NCBI RefSeq assembly: GCF_030689305.1
Contig: NZ_JAUYVM010000001.1
Location: 310,001-374,000, forward strand
From: Vibrio penaeicida
GTDB taxonomy: Bacteria; Pseudomonadota; Gammaproteobacteria; Enterobacterales; Vibrionaceae
Reading direction: 5' to 3'
DNA: 64,000 bases
Position numbers and translations under genes: made by a program. Shown one piece after another: positions 41,685 through 50,448 of the stretch (within the stretch, counting starts at the first letter, position 1; the number at the start of each line of letters is the position of its first letter). Below the pieces are notes generated by a model that searched no databases, had not been told where the DNA came from, and saw only the letters and a list, made by a program, of their open reading frames with translations.

Positions 41685-42644
41685 TTAGAAAGAAGCTTTG
41701 ATACCAACACCGTAGCCAACTTCACTAGAATCTGCATTGTCGCCACCGATCTCTACGTAAGCTGTAGTAGATGGAGCAATACCGTAGCCTGCGTTAACAA
41801 ACCAAGTGTTTAGGTCATCTTTGCCATCTGCATCGTATTGAGTGATGCTAAAGCCACCTGCGAATTTCCATGCATCCATAGAGTAATCAGCTGCAACTGC
41901 AAATGAGTTATCAGTGCTCTTGTCACCAGCTAGTGGAGTTGAGCTAACAGAGTAGTAACCAGCTTCAAGACCAACGTTGTCGATACCGCTGTAACGAGCT
42001 TCTAGAGCAGCGAGAGATTGCTTGTCTTTAGTAGCGTGACCTTTGAATTTCGCTTGACCAAAGAAACCAGTGAAGTCGAAATCAGCTACACGGTAACCCA
42101 ATTTTAGGTCAACCAAGCTACCATCTTCACCAAGACCTTTGTTGTTGTGCTTGTCTTGCATAAGACCGAAGCCAAAGTAGAAAGCGCCTTTGTCTAGGTC
42201 GTAACGAATTGCTTCGTCACCAGATACGTCCGTAGCATCAACAAAAGAAGTAACACCGAATAGGTAGTCAGAACCAACGCCAGCGTCATCAAGTTGAGTA
42301 GCTAGTTTACCAACTTTTAGAGTACCTAGTTGATCGTTGTAGAAACCTACGTATGCGTCGCCGTAACCAGCTTTACCTTCCGCTTTGTCACCATCGATAG
42401 CAGAGAATTCCCAGTAGAAACCTACTTGAGTTGCATCATTTACTGCATAACGAGTGTCAAAACCGAAATCAGCATCATCAATTTCTTGCTGAAGCTCAGC
42501 GCCGTCTGTTTTAGCTTTTTTATAACGAACTTCCATGTCACCTTTAAGGTTAACAGTAACGCCGTCTTTGTTGTAAAGTTCGATACCAGCGTTTGCAGAA
42601 CCTGCAACCGCCATAACTGCTAGAGCTACTAGAGTCTTTTTCAT
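41685..42644 (-). CDS. Outer-membrane porin
   Basis: Beta-barrel porin of 319 residues. Signal peptide of about 19 residues (MKKTLVALAVMAVAGSANA), a mature N-terminus GIELYNKDGVTVNLKGDMEVRY typical of Gram-negative general porins, alternating amphipathic strands, and a C-terminal Phe (GIKASF), which is the barrel assembly signal. Related to Vibrio/Photobacterium OmpU/OmpH-like porins, but I cannot assign a specific symbol. Strong codon bias (for example repeated GAAGCT, GGT, AAC) suggests high expression. Confidence 0.9.
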   Translation of the reverse strand: MKKTLVALAVMAVAGSANAGIELYNKDGVTVNLKGDMEVRYKKAKTDGAELQQEIDDADFGFDTRYAVNDATQVGFYWEFSAIDGDKAEGKAGYGDAYVGFYNDQLGTLKVGKLATQLDDAGVGSDYLFGVTSFVDATDVSGDEAIRYDLDKGAFYFGFGLMQDKHNNKGLGEDGSLVDLKLGYRVADFDFTGFFGQAKFKGHATKDKQSLAALEARYSGIDNVGLEAGYYSVSSTPLAGDKSTDNSFAVAADYSMDAWKFAGGFSITQYDADGKDDLNTWFVNAGYGIAPSTTAYVEIGGDNADSSEVGYGVGIKASF

Positions 42645-43158
42645 AATAATCCACTGCCTTTTCTTAGCTGGGAATTCCTTTTCGGTTCCCTTATTTAGTT
42701 TTATTAGAGTCGATTCTCGAGCATTTGCTTAAGGCACAACTCCTCTAAATTTCGATGTTAAGATTGCAGAAGAATCCGCTACATGTCAAATGACTAAAAA
42801 AATAAAAATAAAAAATCGTAAATAAATAAAATTCAATGACTTACATTGACAACATAAACTTTTAGAGTGAAATCACATCGCATTTTCATAGAAAATCTTT
42901 TCCTGTTGTTTTTATTTTTTCAGCACAAAAAATTAATAAACACAGATTAATACGCCAAATTAAGTCAATAACTCTATCGAACAGGGTTTCTTGATATTAT
43001 TATCTATACTTTTTATCGACTTTACCTAACCCCATGATCGTTCAATTTTTTTTTGTGATTGAGATCTAGATTTACCTAAAAAGCACGCCATTCTGACGAA
43101 AACACATGCAACAACAGGATTGTGCTACAATCTCGCGCGGTTAAATCAGAGGCAGAAA
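42645..43158. other. Long divergent control region porin / dinG-like gene
   Basis: About 510 bp without a gene. It includes a possible porin promoter on the minus strand (TTGACA at 42785-42790, 17 bp, weak CAATCT), giving a leader of roughly 130 nt, and an A/T homopolymer-rich tract at about 42794-42831. No LexA box was seen before the dinG-like gene. Confidence 0.5.
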
Positions 43159-45234
43159 ATGCTTAATACAACGATTCAAAAGTCCATTCGCAGCAGCTAT
43201 AGTAATCTGCAAAATCATTTAGAAAACTTTATACCAAGGCGCGCACAAAACTATCTCGTATCAGAGATTGCTCGCACATTGGCAGGGCAGTATCACAAAT
43301 CAAATAGAATGCTTGTTGCCGAAGCTGGAACAGGAATCGGTAAGTCTTTAGCGTATTTAATGAGTGCCATTCCTTTTGCCTCTTTTAGTAAGAAGAAGGT
43401 AGTGATCTCTACTGCGACAGTTGCGCTACAAGAACAACTTGTTCACAAAGACCTCCCTCTATTTCGTAGAATTAGCGATGTTCCGTTTTCATTTGCATTA
43501 GCAAAAGGTCGGCAAAGATATTGCTGTGCTGAAAAACTAGCCATAGCAAGTGGAAGCTCAGATCAACAAATCGCTATTTTTGAAAGCAAACCATCGAGCA
43601 GCGATATAGAAACGTTGCAGCAAATGTACTCTCAATTGAGTTCAAATAAATGGGATGGGGAGCGAGACTCATGGGCAACCCCTATATCAGATGTTTTATG
43701 GTCACGTATTGTCAGCGACAAACACAGCTGCAATGCAACATTACCTTCTCACCGCGACTGCCCTTTTCAAAAAGCACGCTCTCAGTTAGATAAAGTCGAC
43801 GTTATTATCGCAAACCACAGCTTAGTCATGGCCGATGCTGAATTAGGAGGCGGAGTTATCCTTCCGGAGCCTGAACAGACTATTTTTGTCTTTGATGAAG
43901 CCCACCACCTCCCTAAAGTGGCACGTGATCATTCATCTGCTTCGGCAAGCTTAAAAGGAGTGGCGTCTTGGTTAGAGAAATTAAATTCACAATCTGCAAA
44001 GCTGTGCTCCCTAGCCGATGACAAGCGAGTAAGTCGATTTAGAAATGAGCTTCAAGACTCGATACAACACCTAATTCCTAGCCTCAACCAACTGGCGAAA
44101 CAATTCGACCCTTCACTATTTGTCGAAAAAAGTTACCGTTTTGAGCACGGTGAGCTGCCAACATGGCTAGAAAATGAATCTCAGGAACTTAAGAAAGCGA
44201 GCAAAAAGGGCGCACAAGCTCTAGCTAAGATTGCCGATTTAATTTCCGAGCGTGTAAAAGAAGGAGAGTTATCAAATCGTTTAGCTGAACCCGCATTGGC
44301 TGAGATTGGGTTCTTCTTACAAAGATACGAAAATTTGTCGAAGGTATGGCATTTAATGGCAGAGCCCACAAGAGAGAAAGGTGCACCATTAGCTCGATGG
44401 GTCGAAACCTCGGATGAGCGAGAGGGTGACTTTATTATATCGGTATCTCCGTTAGAGGTAGGTTGGCAACTAGACCAACTATTATGGAGTCGCTGTGCGG
44501 GTGCTGTTTTGGTCTCTGCGACGATAAGAGCGCTCAACTCCTTTTCATTTTTCTGCCGCCAGACGGGTATCAGCGAGAAAAAGGAAGATGGCACACAATT
44601 TCTTGCACTCGCCTCTCCTTTTGATTACCAAAATCAGGGTGAGCTCTACATACCTAAAATTAAATTCGAGCCACAAGCCAGCGAGTTTACCGATTGTTTA
44701 ATTGAAACTCTTCCCTCCTATATAGAAGAGGGAAAGGCCAACTTGGTTTTGTTTGCCTCTTATTGGCAAATGAATAAAGTAGAGCAAGGCATAGAGAAGC
44801 TCGCAAAGAAAAATAAATGGATGCTACAAGTTCAAGGCGAAACCTCGCGCAACGAGATCCTCAAGAAACATAAATTTTACTGCAGTAAGAAAAAAACCAG
44901 CATACTCTTTGGAACAGGGAGTTTTTCGGAAGGGTTAGACTTACCTGGTGAGTTATTAGAAAACCTCATTATTACTAAAATTCCTTTCGCAGTTCCCACA
45001 TCTCCAGTAGAAGAAGCTCATGCAGAGTATATAGAGAGAAAAGGAGGGAACCCATTTCTCCAAATTTCTGTGCCAGAAGCCAGTAAAAAGCTGATTCAAT
45101 CTGTCGGTAGATTGCTGCGTAAGGAAAGAGATTCTGGTAGAGTCGTCATCCTAGACAGGCGACTCGTCACAAAGCGTTATGGCAAGTCTTTAATAGACTC
45201 ATTGCCTCCATTCAAAAGGCGTATCGATTATTAA
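43159..45234 (+). CDS. dinG: DinG-family ATP-dependent DNA helicase
   Basis: XPD-like superfamily 2 helicase of 691 residues. Walker A AEAGTGIGKSLAY (about 55-67), the iron-sulfur Cys set (RYCCAEK, then DKHSCNATLPSHRDCPF), DEAH box VFDEAHHLPK and C-terminal VGRLLRKERDSGRVVILDRR. The start at 43159 has AGAGG upstream; an earlier in-frame ATG at 43120 has none. The length and order fit DinG, which unwinds D-loops and R-loops. No LexA box is visible upstream, so SOS control is not supported here. Confidence 0.92.
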   Translation: MLNTTIQKSIRSSYSNLQNHLENFIPRRAQNYLVSEIARTLAGQYHKSNRMLVAEAGTGIGKSLAYLMSAIPFASFSKKKVVISTATVALQEQLVHKDLPLFRRISDVPFSFALAKGRQRYCCAEKLAIASGSSDQQIAIFESKPSSSDIETLQQMYSQLSSNKWDGERDSWATPISDVLWSRIVSDKHSCNATLPSHRDCPFQKARSQLDKVDVIIANHSLVMADAELGGGVILPEPEQTIFVFDEAHHLPKVARDHSSASASLKGVASWLEKLNSQSAKLCSLADDKRVSRFRNELQDSIQHLIPSLNQLAKQFDPSLFVEKSYRFEHGELPTWLENESQELKKASKKGAQALAKIADLISERVKEGELSNRLAEPALAEIGFFLQRYENLSKVWHLMAEPTREKGAPLARWVETSDEREGDFIISVSPLEVGWQLDQLLWSRCAGAVLVSATIRALNSFSFFCRQTGISEKKEDGTQFLALASPFDYQNQGELYIPKIKFEPQASEFTDCLIETLPSYIEEGKANLVLFASYWQMNKVEQGIEKLAKKNKWMLQVQGETSRNEILKKHKFYCSKKKTSILFGTGSFSEGLDLPGELLENLIITKIPFAVPTSPVEEAHAEYIERKGGNPFLQISVPEASKKLIQSVGRLLRKERDSGRVVILDRRLVTKRYGKSLIDSLPPFKRRIDY

Positions 45235-45255
45235 TAACAAATAATAAGCAATCAT

Positions 45256-46035
45256 ATGGAATTTATAGAACCAACAATGTTGGTTGTTCTCGCACTTGTG
45301 GCATTTCTTGCAGGATTTATTGATGCGGTAGCTGGTGGCGGCGGAATGCTCACTGTCCCCGCATTACTATCAATAGGTTTGCCTCCGCATATTGCCTTAG
45401 GAACGAATAAACTCGCAGCAACCTTTGCCTCCTCAACGGCCGCTCTCACATACTATAAGAAGCGGTTGTTTAAGCCAGAATGTTGGAAGAAGGCATTCAT
45501 AGGTACACTCATAGGTGCGACCATAGGAACCTTTGCCGTCGACGCCATCAGCACTGAGTGGTTGGAGAAAGTTCTGCCTCTTGTTATTTTAATCACAGCT
45601 CTATACACGATCTTCCACAAACCAGTGAAAGCATCAAATAATGCGGTACCAGAGCCATGCCCTAGCCTTACGAAAAAACAATGGCTACAAAGCCTAACTT
45701 TAGGTTTCTATGATGGAGTAGCAGGCCCTGGGACGGGTGCGTTTTGGACAGTAAGCAGTATGGCTTTATACAAAATGAACATTCTACTGGCTTCCGGTTT
45801 AGCCAAAGCCATGAACTTCACCAGTAATTTTACCTCTTTAGTTATGTTTGCTTTCTTAGGGCACATTAATTGGGTATTAGGTCTTACGATGGGTGTATGC
45901 TTAATGGTAGGTGCTTACGTAGGCGCTCATTCAGCTATCAAATTTGGAGCAAAATTCATTCGCCCTGTTTTTGTCACTGTCGTGGTTGTACTTGCTGGTA
46001 AACTGGCGTTTGATGCTTGGTTTGTAACTCTATGA
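45256..46035 (+). CDS. TSUP (TauE/SafE-like) membrane transporter
   Basis: Inner-membrane protein of 259 residues with about eight hydrophobic segments. The repeated halves have FLAGFIDAVAGGGGMLTVPALL near the N-terminus and GFYDGVAGPGTGAFW in the middle, both characteristic of the YfcA-like branch of the family. Exporters of sulfite or other anions are known in the family; the substrate is undetermined here. Its stop overlaps the priC start (ATGA), so it belongs to a TSUP-priC-ybaM unit. Confidence 0.9.
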   Translation: MEFIEPTMLVVLALVAFLAGFIDAVAGGGGMLTVPALLSIGLPPHIALGTNKLAATFASSTAALTYYKKRLFKPECWKKAFIGTLIGATIGTFAVDAISTEWLEKVLPLVILITALYTIFHKPVKASNNAVPEPCPSLTKKQWLQSLTLGFYDGVAGPGTGAFWTVSSMALYKMNILLASGLAKAMNFTSNFTSLVMFAFLGHINWVLGLTMGVCLMVGAYVGAHSAIKFGAKFIRPVFVTVVVVLAGKLAFDAWFVTL

Positions 46036-46583
46036 AGAATTTCAGTTCCCTGAAAGAAAACATTGCTCAGTTAAGCCTTCAAGCGGCACAACTTGACCGC
46101 CAACGAGGCGAGCATCATCAGGCGCTTTTTGATGAGCGACTTTTCCACTGCAAAGCGCGTTTATTGGTTCCTTGTGTCCAAGAGCTTGAATCCACCTTTC
46201 AATCCATTATCAGAGAACAAGAAAGTGGCAGGTTAACACCTTTAAGAGCGGAGCATTTAACGGCTCAAATGGTAGCACAGCTCGAAGCCATACAGCGAGA
46301 GCTGTCGACACAAACGATCAGGAAAAGTGAAATCAAGCATTCGAGCCATTTTCAGAAGCCAATCAACCAGCTCTATCAAGAAATGGCACAACACCAAGAA
46401 TGGGAGCGTCGGCTAAAGGAGCTCGTCGTCGAAAAGTCCAATGCGCTTGAGTCGGCTCCCGCATATATGCAGAGTCAGGCTCAACAAACGCTGGTAGCTG
46501 CAGAGCAGCGCCTTAAACGCTGCCAAGAATCCAAGCTAAAGATTGAAAACCAAATTACCTATAGAGAGCGTAATCAAGTATGA
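46032..46583 (+). CDS. priC: PriC, primosomal replication protein
   Basis: Protein of 183 residues from the ATG at 46032 that overlaps the preceding stop. Highly alpha-helical, rich in Gln, Glu and Arg, with SLKENIAQLSLQAAQLDRQ at the start and DERLFHCKA, as in PriC, which helps reload DnaB at stalled forks. Synteny with the downstream ybaM-like gene supports the call. Confidence 0.88.
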   Translation: MKNFSSLKENIAQLSLQAAQLDRQRGEHHQALFDERLFHCKARLLVPCVQELESTFQSIIREQESGRLTPLRAEHLTAQMVAQLEAIQRELSTQTIRKSEIKHSSHFQKPINQLYQEMAQHQEWERRLKELVVEKSNALESAPAYMQSQAQQTLVAAEQRLKRCQESKLKIENQITYRERNQV

Positions 46584-46753
46584 CTCATTCCAACTCTTCT
46601 CCATTAGATACGGCACCAGACGAAATCAAGCTGGCTGTTGATCTCATCTACTTGTTGGAGTCTAACGAAGTGGATATTGAAACCGCTCTAGCGGCACTAG
46701 AGATTGTGAAGTCCGACCTACAAAAAAAACATTTAACTAAAGACAGCCAATAA
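46580..46753 (+). CDS. ybaM: YbaM-like small protein (DUF2496)
   Basis: Fifty-seven-residue acidic protein whose core reads PDEIKLAVDLIYLLESNEVD followed by TALAALEIVKSDL. This matches the small YbaM/DUF2496 family found directly after priC in enterobacteria. The start overlaps the priC stop as ATGA. Function unknown. Confidence 0.88.
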   Translation: MTHSNSSPLDTAPDEIKLAVDLIYLLESNEVDIETALAALEIVKSDLQKKHLTKDSQ

Positions 46754-46862
46754 CGAATGAATCAAATCGCTTTTTTAAAAGTCATGTCGAACTTTTGAGA
46801 TAAAAGAACAGTTTGGAGTCCACGGCTTTTATACAGAGAGCGGTCATTTATGAAAGAGATGG

Positions 46863-47378
46863 TTATTTTTGAAAAAATATCGTCACTTCAGCGACTTCTA
46901 ACCCGAGTTTACGTATCGAGGTTCGGTTGAAAACATGACGTTCATCTTGACGATAGAGCCAATCGTCGAAATGTACTTCTAACTCAGAACCATCTACTTT
47001 AAGCAAAAAATCATATTTCCATTGCAAAGCATTGCCAACCTGAATCCCGACGGCTTGCCCAATAATATCGTCTGCTTTGCCTGTAAACTGACCGTCCTCT
47101 TGGCGCTCAATGGTCCAAATACGTTGATCTTTTTCGCCGTCATCAAAAATAAAATCTTCTACTAACACCAACGTATTCCCATTGACTTCTCCTGAAAGAT
47201 CAACAGAAAATCGTCGGGTTTGTTTTTTTGTGTAATCTTGAATCATTCCCCAAGCTTTGGTGTTACCTTGAAAGTAACCAAACAAATCAAAATCTGGCGT
47301 TGCTTGGCGATATTCTTCAACATCAGCTGTGCAAGCACTGAGCAAAGCGGCAAGCCAAAGTGTTAGGAGTGTTCTCAT
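46863..47378 (-). CDS. DUF3833 family lipoprotein
   Basis: Product of 171 residues. The signal peptide ends in LLSACT, a lipobox (Cys16). The mature region has TPDFDLFGYFQGNTKAWGMIQDY and DDWLYRQDE..FNRTSIRKLG, conserved in DUF3833. It is the last gene of the eight-gene operon and overlaps the previous gene by 4 nt. Function unknown; envelope location is inferred from the lipobox. Confidence 0.85.
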   Translation of the reverse strand: MRTLLTLWLAALLSACTADVEEYRQATPDFDLFGYFQGNTKAWGMIQDYTKKQTRRFSVDLSGEVNGNTLVLVEDFIFDDGEKDQRIWTIERQEDGQFTGKADDIIGQAVGIQVGNALQWKYDFLLKVDGSELEVHFDDWLYRQDERHVFNRTSIRKLGLEVAEVTIFFQK

Positions 47379-47926
47379 CTAATTTTTCCCAATAATTGTC
47401 TGCGATGTTTTGGATATTCTGTGTCAGGTGAAAACCAAATGGATAAGAAGGCATCATTTAACTGTTCGTTTGTAATGTCTCCTAAATGCGTCGTTTGATT
47501 GGCGGAATCATAGAAGATAAATTGCCCTTTCTCACCGTCTGAAATGTACACCAATCGCTCACCCTTGCTCACATCCGGTAAAATATCCGATAGTGTTAAA
47601 ATCCAGTTCTGTTGCTGCTCTGCGCTGTAGCCTAGATGTTCCCATTGCTCTTGAGTTGCATCGAGCAACTGCTGCTTAGGGATATCTCTCATGTAATTAA
47701 TGAGCAATGCCATCGGGTGAGGGGAAACATCCGTACTTTCTTCATATACTCCACTGGGTGTTTTAAGTTCTGATTTATAAATATCAAAAAAAAGCCAACT
47801 CAAACTCGATTTTCCGACTGTTTTCCAACCATCCCAGTTCTGATCGTCTTGAGAATTTGGAGTAGAGCCTTGAGCATTTGCCGTCATCAACAAACTTAAA
47901 ACTAGAAATCCGATGTACTTATTCAT
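47375..47926 (-). CDS. Chalcone isomerase-like periplasmic protein
   Basis: Protein of 183 residues from the ATG at 47926, which begins a signal peptide (MNKYIGFLVLSLLMTANAQG). An earlier start would remove that signal and overlap the preceding gene deeply. Segments such as WDGWKTVGKSSLSWLFFDIY and YKSELKTPSG are typical of the bacterial chalcone isomerase-like family, which binds fatty acid-type ligands in relatives; activity here is unknown. Overlaps both neighbours by 4 nt. Confidence 0.8.
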   Translation of the reverse strand: MNKYIGFLVLSLLMTANAQGSTPNSQDDQNWDGWKTVGKSSLSWLFFDIYKSELKTPSGVYEESTDVSPHPMALLINYMRDIPKQQLLDATQEQWEHLGYSAEQQQNWILTLSDILPDVSKGERLVYISDGEKGQFIFYDSANQTTHLGDITNEQLNDAFLSIWFSPDTEYPKHRRQLLGKIR

Positions 47927-48459
47927 AACTTCCCCCAGCGAGAGCTTAGTAATGTGGTTACAAAATAAGCGAGCAAAAACCATTCCAAAAACAAAACTGC
48001 AAGTGTCAAAGGAACGCCAAATATCCACTCCACAGCACCAAGCCTGTGCCCAGCAAAATAACTAAGTCCACCAGATACAGACACCAAAGTTAATACGAGA
48101 TAGCGAGGCGTACGGTTCACTATGGCGCTCATTTGAACAGCGTACCAACCAAATAAACCCCATAGTAAAAGTAACCAAACCGGAAATGCATCGATAGAGA
48201 AGGTAAACAAGCCCGTTTGCCAGTTAAGAAAGTCAATGACAATACCAACAGAGCTAATTGCAATAACTAGCTTAAGTTTTTGGGCTTCTTCGTAGATACA
48301 ATAAACCAAAGTTATGAGGCTGCCAGATATCAGCCATAAGAGTGTGTCTTCTCGCCCTATCACCGCAAAAAACCAAAGTATCTGAAACCACAAACTACTC
48401 AGGAGTACAGCCCCATTACTTTTATCGAACAAAGACTTAAGCATCATCTGTCGACTCAC
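47923..48459 (-). CDS. DUF2878 membrane protein
   Basis: Polytopic inner-membrane protein of 178 residues with about five hydrophobic segments and the Trp-rich motifs FQILWFFAVIGRE and FLEWFLLAYFVT seen in DUF2878. Function unknown. It follows the methyltransferase by 7 bp and overlaps the chalcone-isomerase-like gene by 4 nt. Confidence 0.82.
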   Translation of the reverse strand: MSRQMMLKSLFDKSNGAVLLSSLWFQILWFFAVIGREDTLLWLISGSLITLVYCIYEEAQKLKLVIAISSVGIVIDFLNWQTGLFTFSIDAFPVWLLLLWGLFGWYAVQMSAIVNRTPRYLVLTLVSVSGGLSYFAGHRLGAVEWIFGVPLTLAVLFLEWFLLAYFVTTLLSSRWGKL

Positions 48460-48466
48460 TCGTTAC

Positions 48467-49696
48467 TTATCGAACTTTGTGAAAAGTTAAGTGAACAGTA
48501 CTGATGGTATTGGCAAGAAATCCACCTTCACAATAGCTCATGTAATAGCGCCACATACGTACAAATCGTTCGTCATAACCCAGCTGAATAACTTTTGAAT
48601 AGGATTGGTTAAATGCGTAATGCCAGTCAGAAAGAGTACGGGCATAATCTTGCCCTATGTCATATAAGTCTCTGATCACAAATTGACTGTTATTCGTCAT
48701 TTGATCCATAAGGTGCGTCACAGACGGCAAGAATCCGCCAGGGAAGATGTATTTTTGAATGAAGTCGACTTCTTTACTGTATTTATCAAATCTTTGGTCA
48801 GCAATGGTGATGGCTTGAATCGCGAGTAACCCGTCCGGCTTTAATAGCGAATAACACTTATCTATATAAGAAGATAGGTACTGTTTACCTACCGCCTCTA
48901 TCATCTCTATAGAGACAACCTTATCGAACTCGCCTTCAAGTAAACGATAGTCTCGCTTGAGAAGCGTTATTTGGTCGTTTAGCCCTGCTTCAGCGATGGA
49001 CGTTTTAGCATATTGATATTGCTCTTCAGAAATCGTCGTAGTTGTAACACGGCAACCATATTGAGAAGCCATATATATTGCCATCCCGCCCCAACCAGTA
49101 CCGATCTCTAACACATGGTCATTTTCATTTAACTGAAGCTGCTTGCAAAGCCTGTCCATCTTATTGATTTGCGCCACAGCTAACGAATCATCTTTCGTTT
49201 TGTATACACCAGAGGAGTACAGCATGTTTTCATCAAGAAACAGCTTATAAAGATCGTTCCCTAAGTCATAGTGCGCTTCTATATTCTCTTTTGACTGCGA
49301 CAAGGAGTTGCGATTCAGCCAATGCGAAAATTGTAAGGCTAGCTTTTGAATCCAACTCACTTTGCTATCAACAGCATCTAACGTGTCGAGGTTCTCAGCC
49401 ATAATGCGCGTTACTGTTGTCAAATTAGGGCTGTCCCACCAACCATCCATATACGCTTCGGCTCCTGCAATGCTGCCACCTTTTAGAAGCCTCTCGTAAA
49501 ACTTAGGTTCATGAATTTCTATAACAGCGTGTAAATCAGACAATCCGTCACCAAACTCCACCCGCTCACCAAAGCTTTCAGTGATTGTTATATGACCCGT
49601 CGTTAATTGAGAAAGCATTCTAAAAATCAATGTACGATAAGCTTGTTGACGAACACTAAGTACACCTTCAGACGCATATGAACGGCTATTTAGCAT
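48467..49696 (-). CDS. Cyclopropane-fatty-acid synthase-like methyltransferase
   Basis: SAM-dependent methyltransferase of 409 residues acting on unsaturated acyl chains of phospholipids. The N-terminal lipid-binding domain has IAGAEAYMDGWWDSPNL. The catalytic domain has LDENMLYSSGVY and the SAM loop VLEIGTGWGGMAIYMA. The C-terminal part has SIEMIEAVG, FIQKYIFPGG and MWRYYMSYCEGGF. The operon context suggests a CFA-type or methylene/methyl-transfer enzyme of a modified fatty acid pathway rather than the housekeeping cfa gene. Overlaps the DUF1365 gene by 7 nt. Confidence 0.9.
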   Translation of the reverse strand: MLNSRSYASEGVLSVRQQAYRTLIFRMLSQLTTGHITITESFGERVEFGDGLSDLHAVIEIHEPKFYERLLKGGSIAGAEAYMDGWWDSPNLTTVTRIMAENLDTLDAVDSKVSWIQKLALQFSHWLNRNSLSQSKENIEAHYDLGNDLYKLFLDENMLYSSGVYKTKDDSLAVAQINKMDRLCKQLQLNENDHVLEIGTGWGGMAIYMASQYGCRVTTTTISEEQYQYAKTSIAEAGLNDQITLLKRDYRLLEGEFDKVVSIEMIEAVGKQYLSSYIDKCYSLLKPDGLLAIQAITIADQRFDKYSKEVDFIQKYIFPGGFLPSVTHLMDQMTNNSQFVIRDLYDIGQDYARTLSDWHYAFNQSYSKVIQLGYDERFVRMWRYYMSYCEGGFLANTISTVHLTFHKVR

Positions 49697-50448
49697 GAGG
49701 GTGTCTCCTTCTTTTTGTTATTTGGATGAGAATAAAATTTTGCACCTTTAACCCACAATTTAAGGGCATGCCAATAAATACCGATTACGATTTTTAATGC
49801 CATAATGGGGGTTTTCAGTAGGTATCTAATCAGAGTCATTCTGCTCAGAGGTATAGCATTCATTGCCATAGAAGCATCAAATACTTTTTCTTCCTGATGG
49901 CACTCCAGATGAATCATTAACTTTTTATCTAGAGGTTTGAGTGACCATACATATTCTTGGTCAATGGGATTAAAAGGAGATACATGGAATTCTTTGTCAT
50001 GACGCCAATTTTCCCTTTCACTACCAGCGTTAGAATCGATCGCATAATAGTGGCATTCATTCCATGGCGTATTACTCACCTCCGCGAGCAAATATTTCCA
50101 ATTTCCTGCCTCGTCATACAAGTAGTAAAAGTTTACTGGACTAAAATACAAACCGAAGTAACGCAAATGACAAACCGCTTTTACCTTACCCTTCAGCCTA
50201 ACACCTGTAAGTTCAAACACTTTGTTCTGAACTGCCAGCTTTAGATCTCCAGTCCCTACGTAGTCTTCTCTTCGAAATCGCGCCCAATGCCACGCCTTGT
50301 CTCCGAAACCAATAAGTTTTTCTTTTAGAACATCGATCTCATCTAGATCTAAGCAAGGCATAAAAAGGGGATATCTCAGGCTATGTTTTATTGGAGAAAA
50401 TCGCCTATGAGTCACTTCACCATCTAGCATACAACTAGAGAAAATCAT
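49690..50448 (-). CDS. DUF1365 family protein
   Basis: Protein of 252 residues with the family segments LDGEVTHRRFSPIKHSLRYPLFM at the start, LRYFGLYFSPVNFYY, EVSNTPWNECHYY and KEFHVSPFNP. DUF1365 genes almost always neighbour CFA-synthase-like and flavin amine oxidase-like genes, as here. Biochemical role not firmly established to my knowledge. Overlaps both flanking genes (4 and 7 nt). Confidence 0.88.
   Translation of the reverse strand: MIFSSCMLDGEVTHRRFSPIKHSLRYPLFMPCLDLDEIDVLKEKLIGFGDKAWHWARFRREDYVGTGDLKLAVQNKVFELTGVRLKGKVKAVCHLRYFGLYFSPVNFYYLYDEAGNWKYLLAEVSNTPWNECHYYAIDSNAGSERENWRHDKEFHVSPFNPIDQEYVWSLKPLDKKLMIHLECHQEEKVFDASMAMNAIPLSRMTLIRYLLKTPIMALKIVIGIYWHALKLWVKGAKFYSHPNNKKKETPSC

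Noticed and set aside
43086..43158. Possible LexA box in front of the dinG-like gene
   Set aside because: Only a CTG core near 43094 was found, without a properly spaced CAG partner; no CTGT-N8-ACAG element.
46771..46795. AAAAGT...ACTTTT inverted repeat between ybaM and the DUF3833 gene as a terminator
   Set aside because: Six-base-pair AT-rich stem with no adequate T run on either strand; too weak to call.
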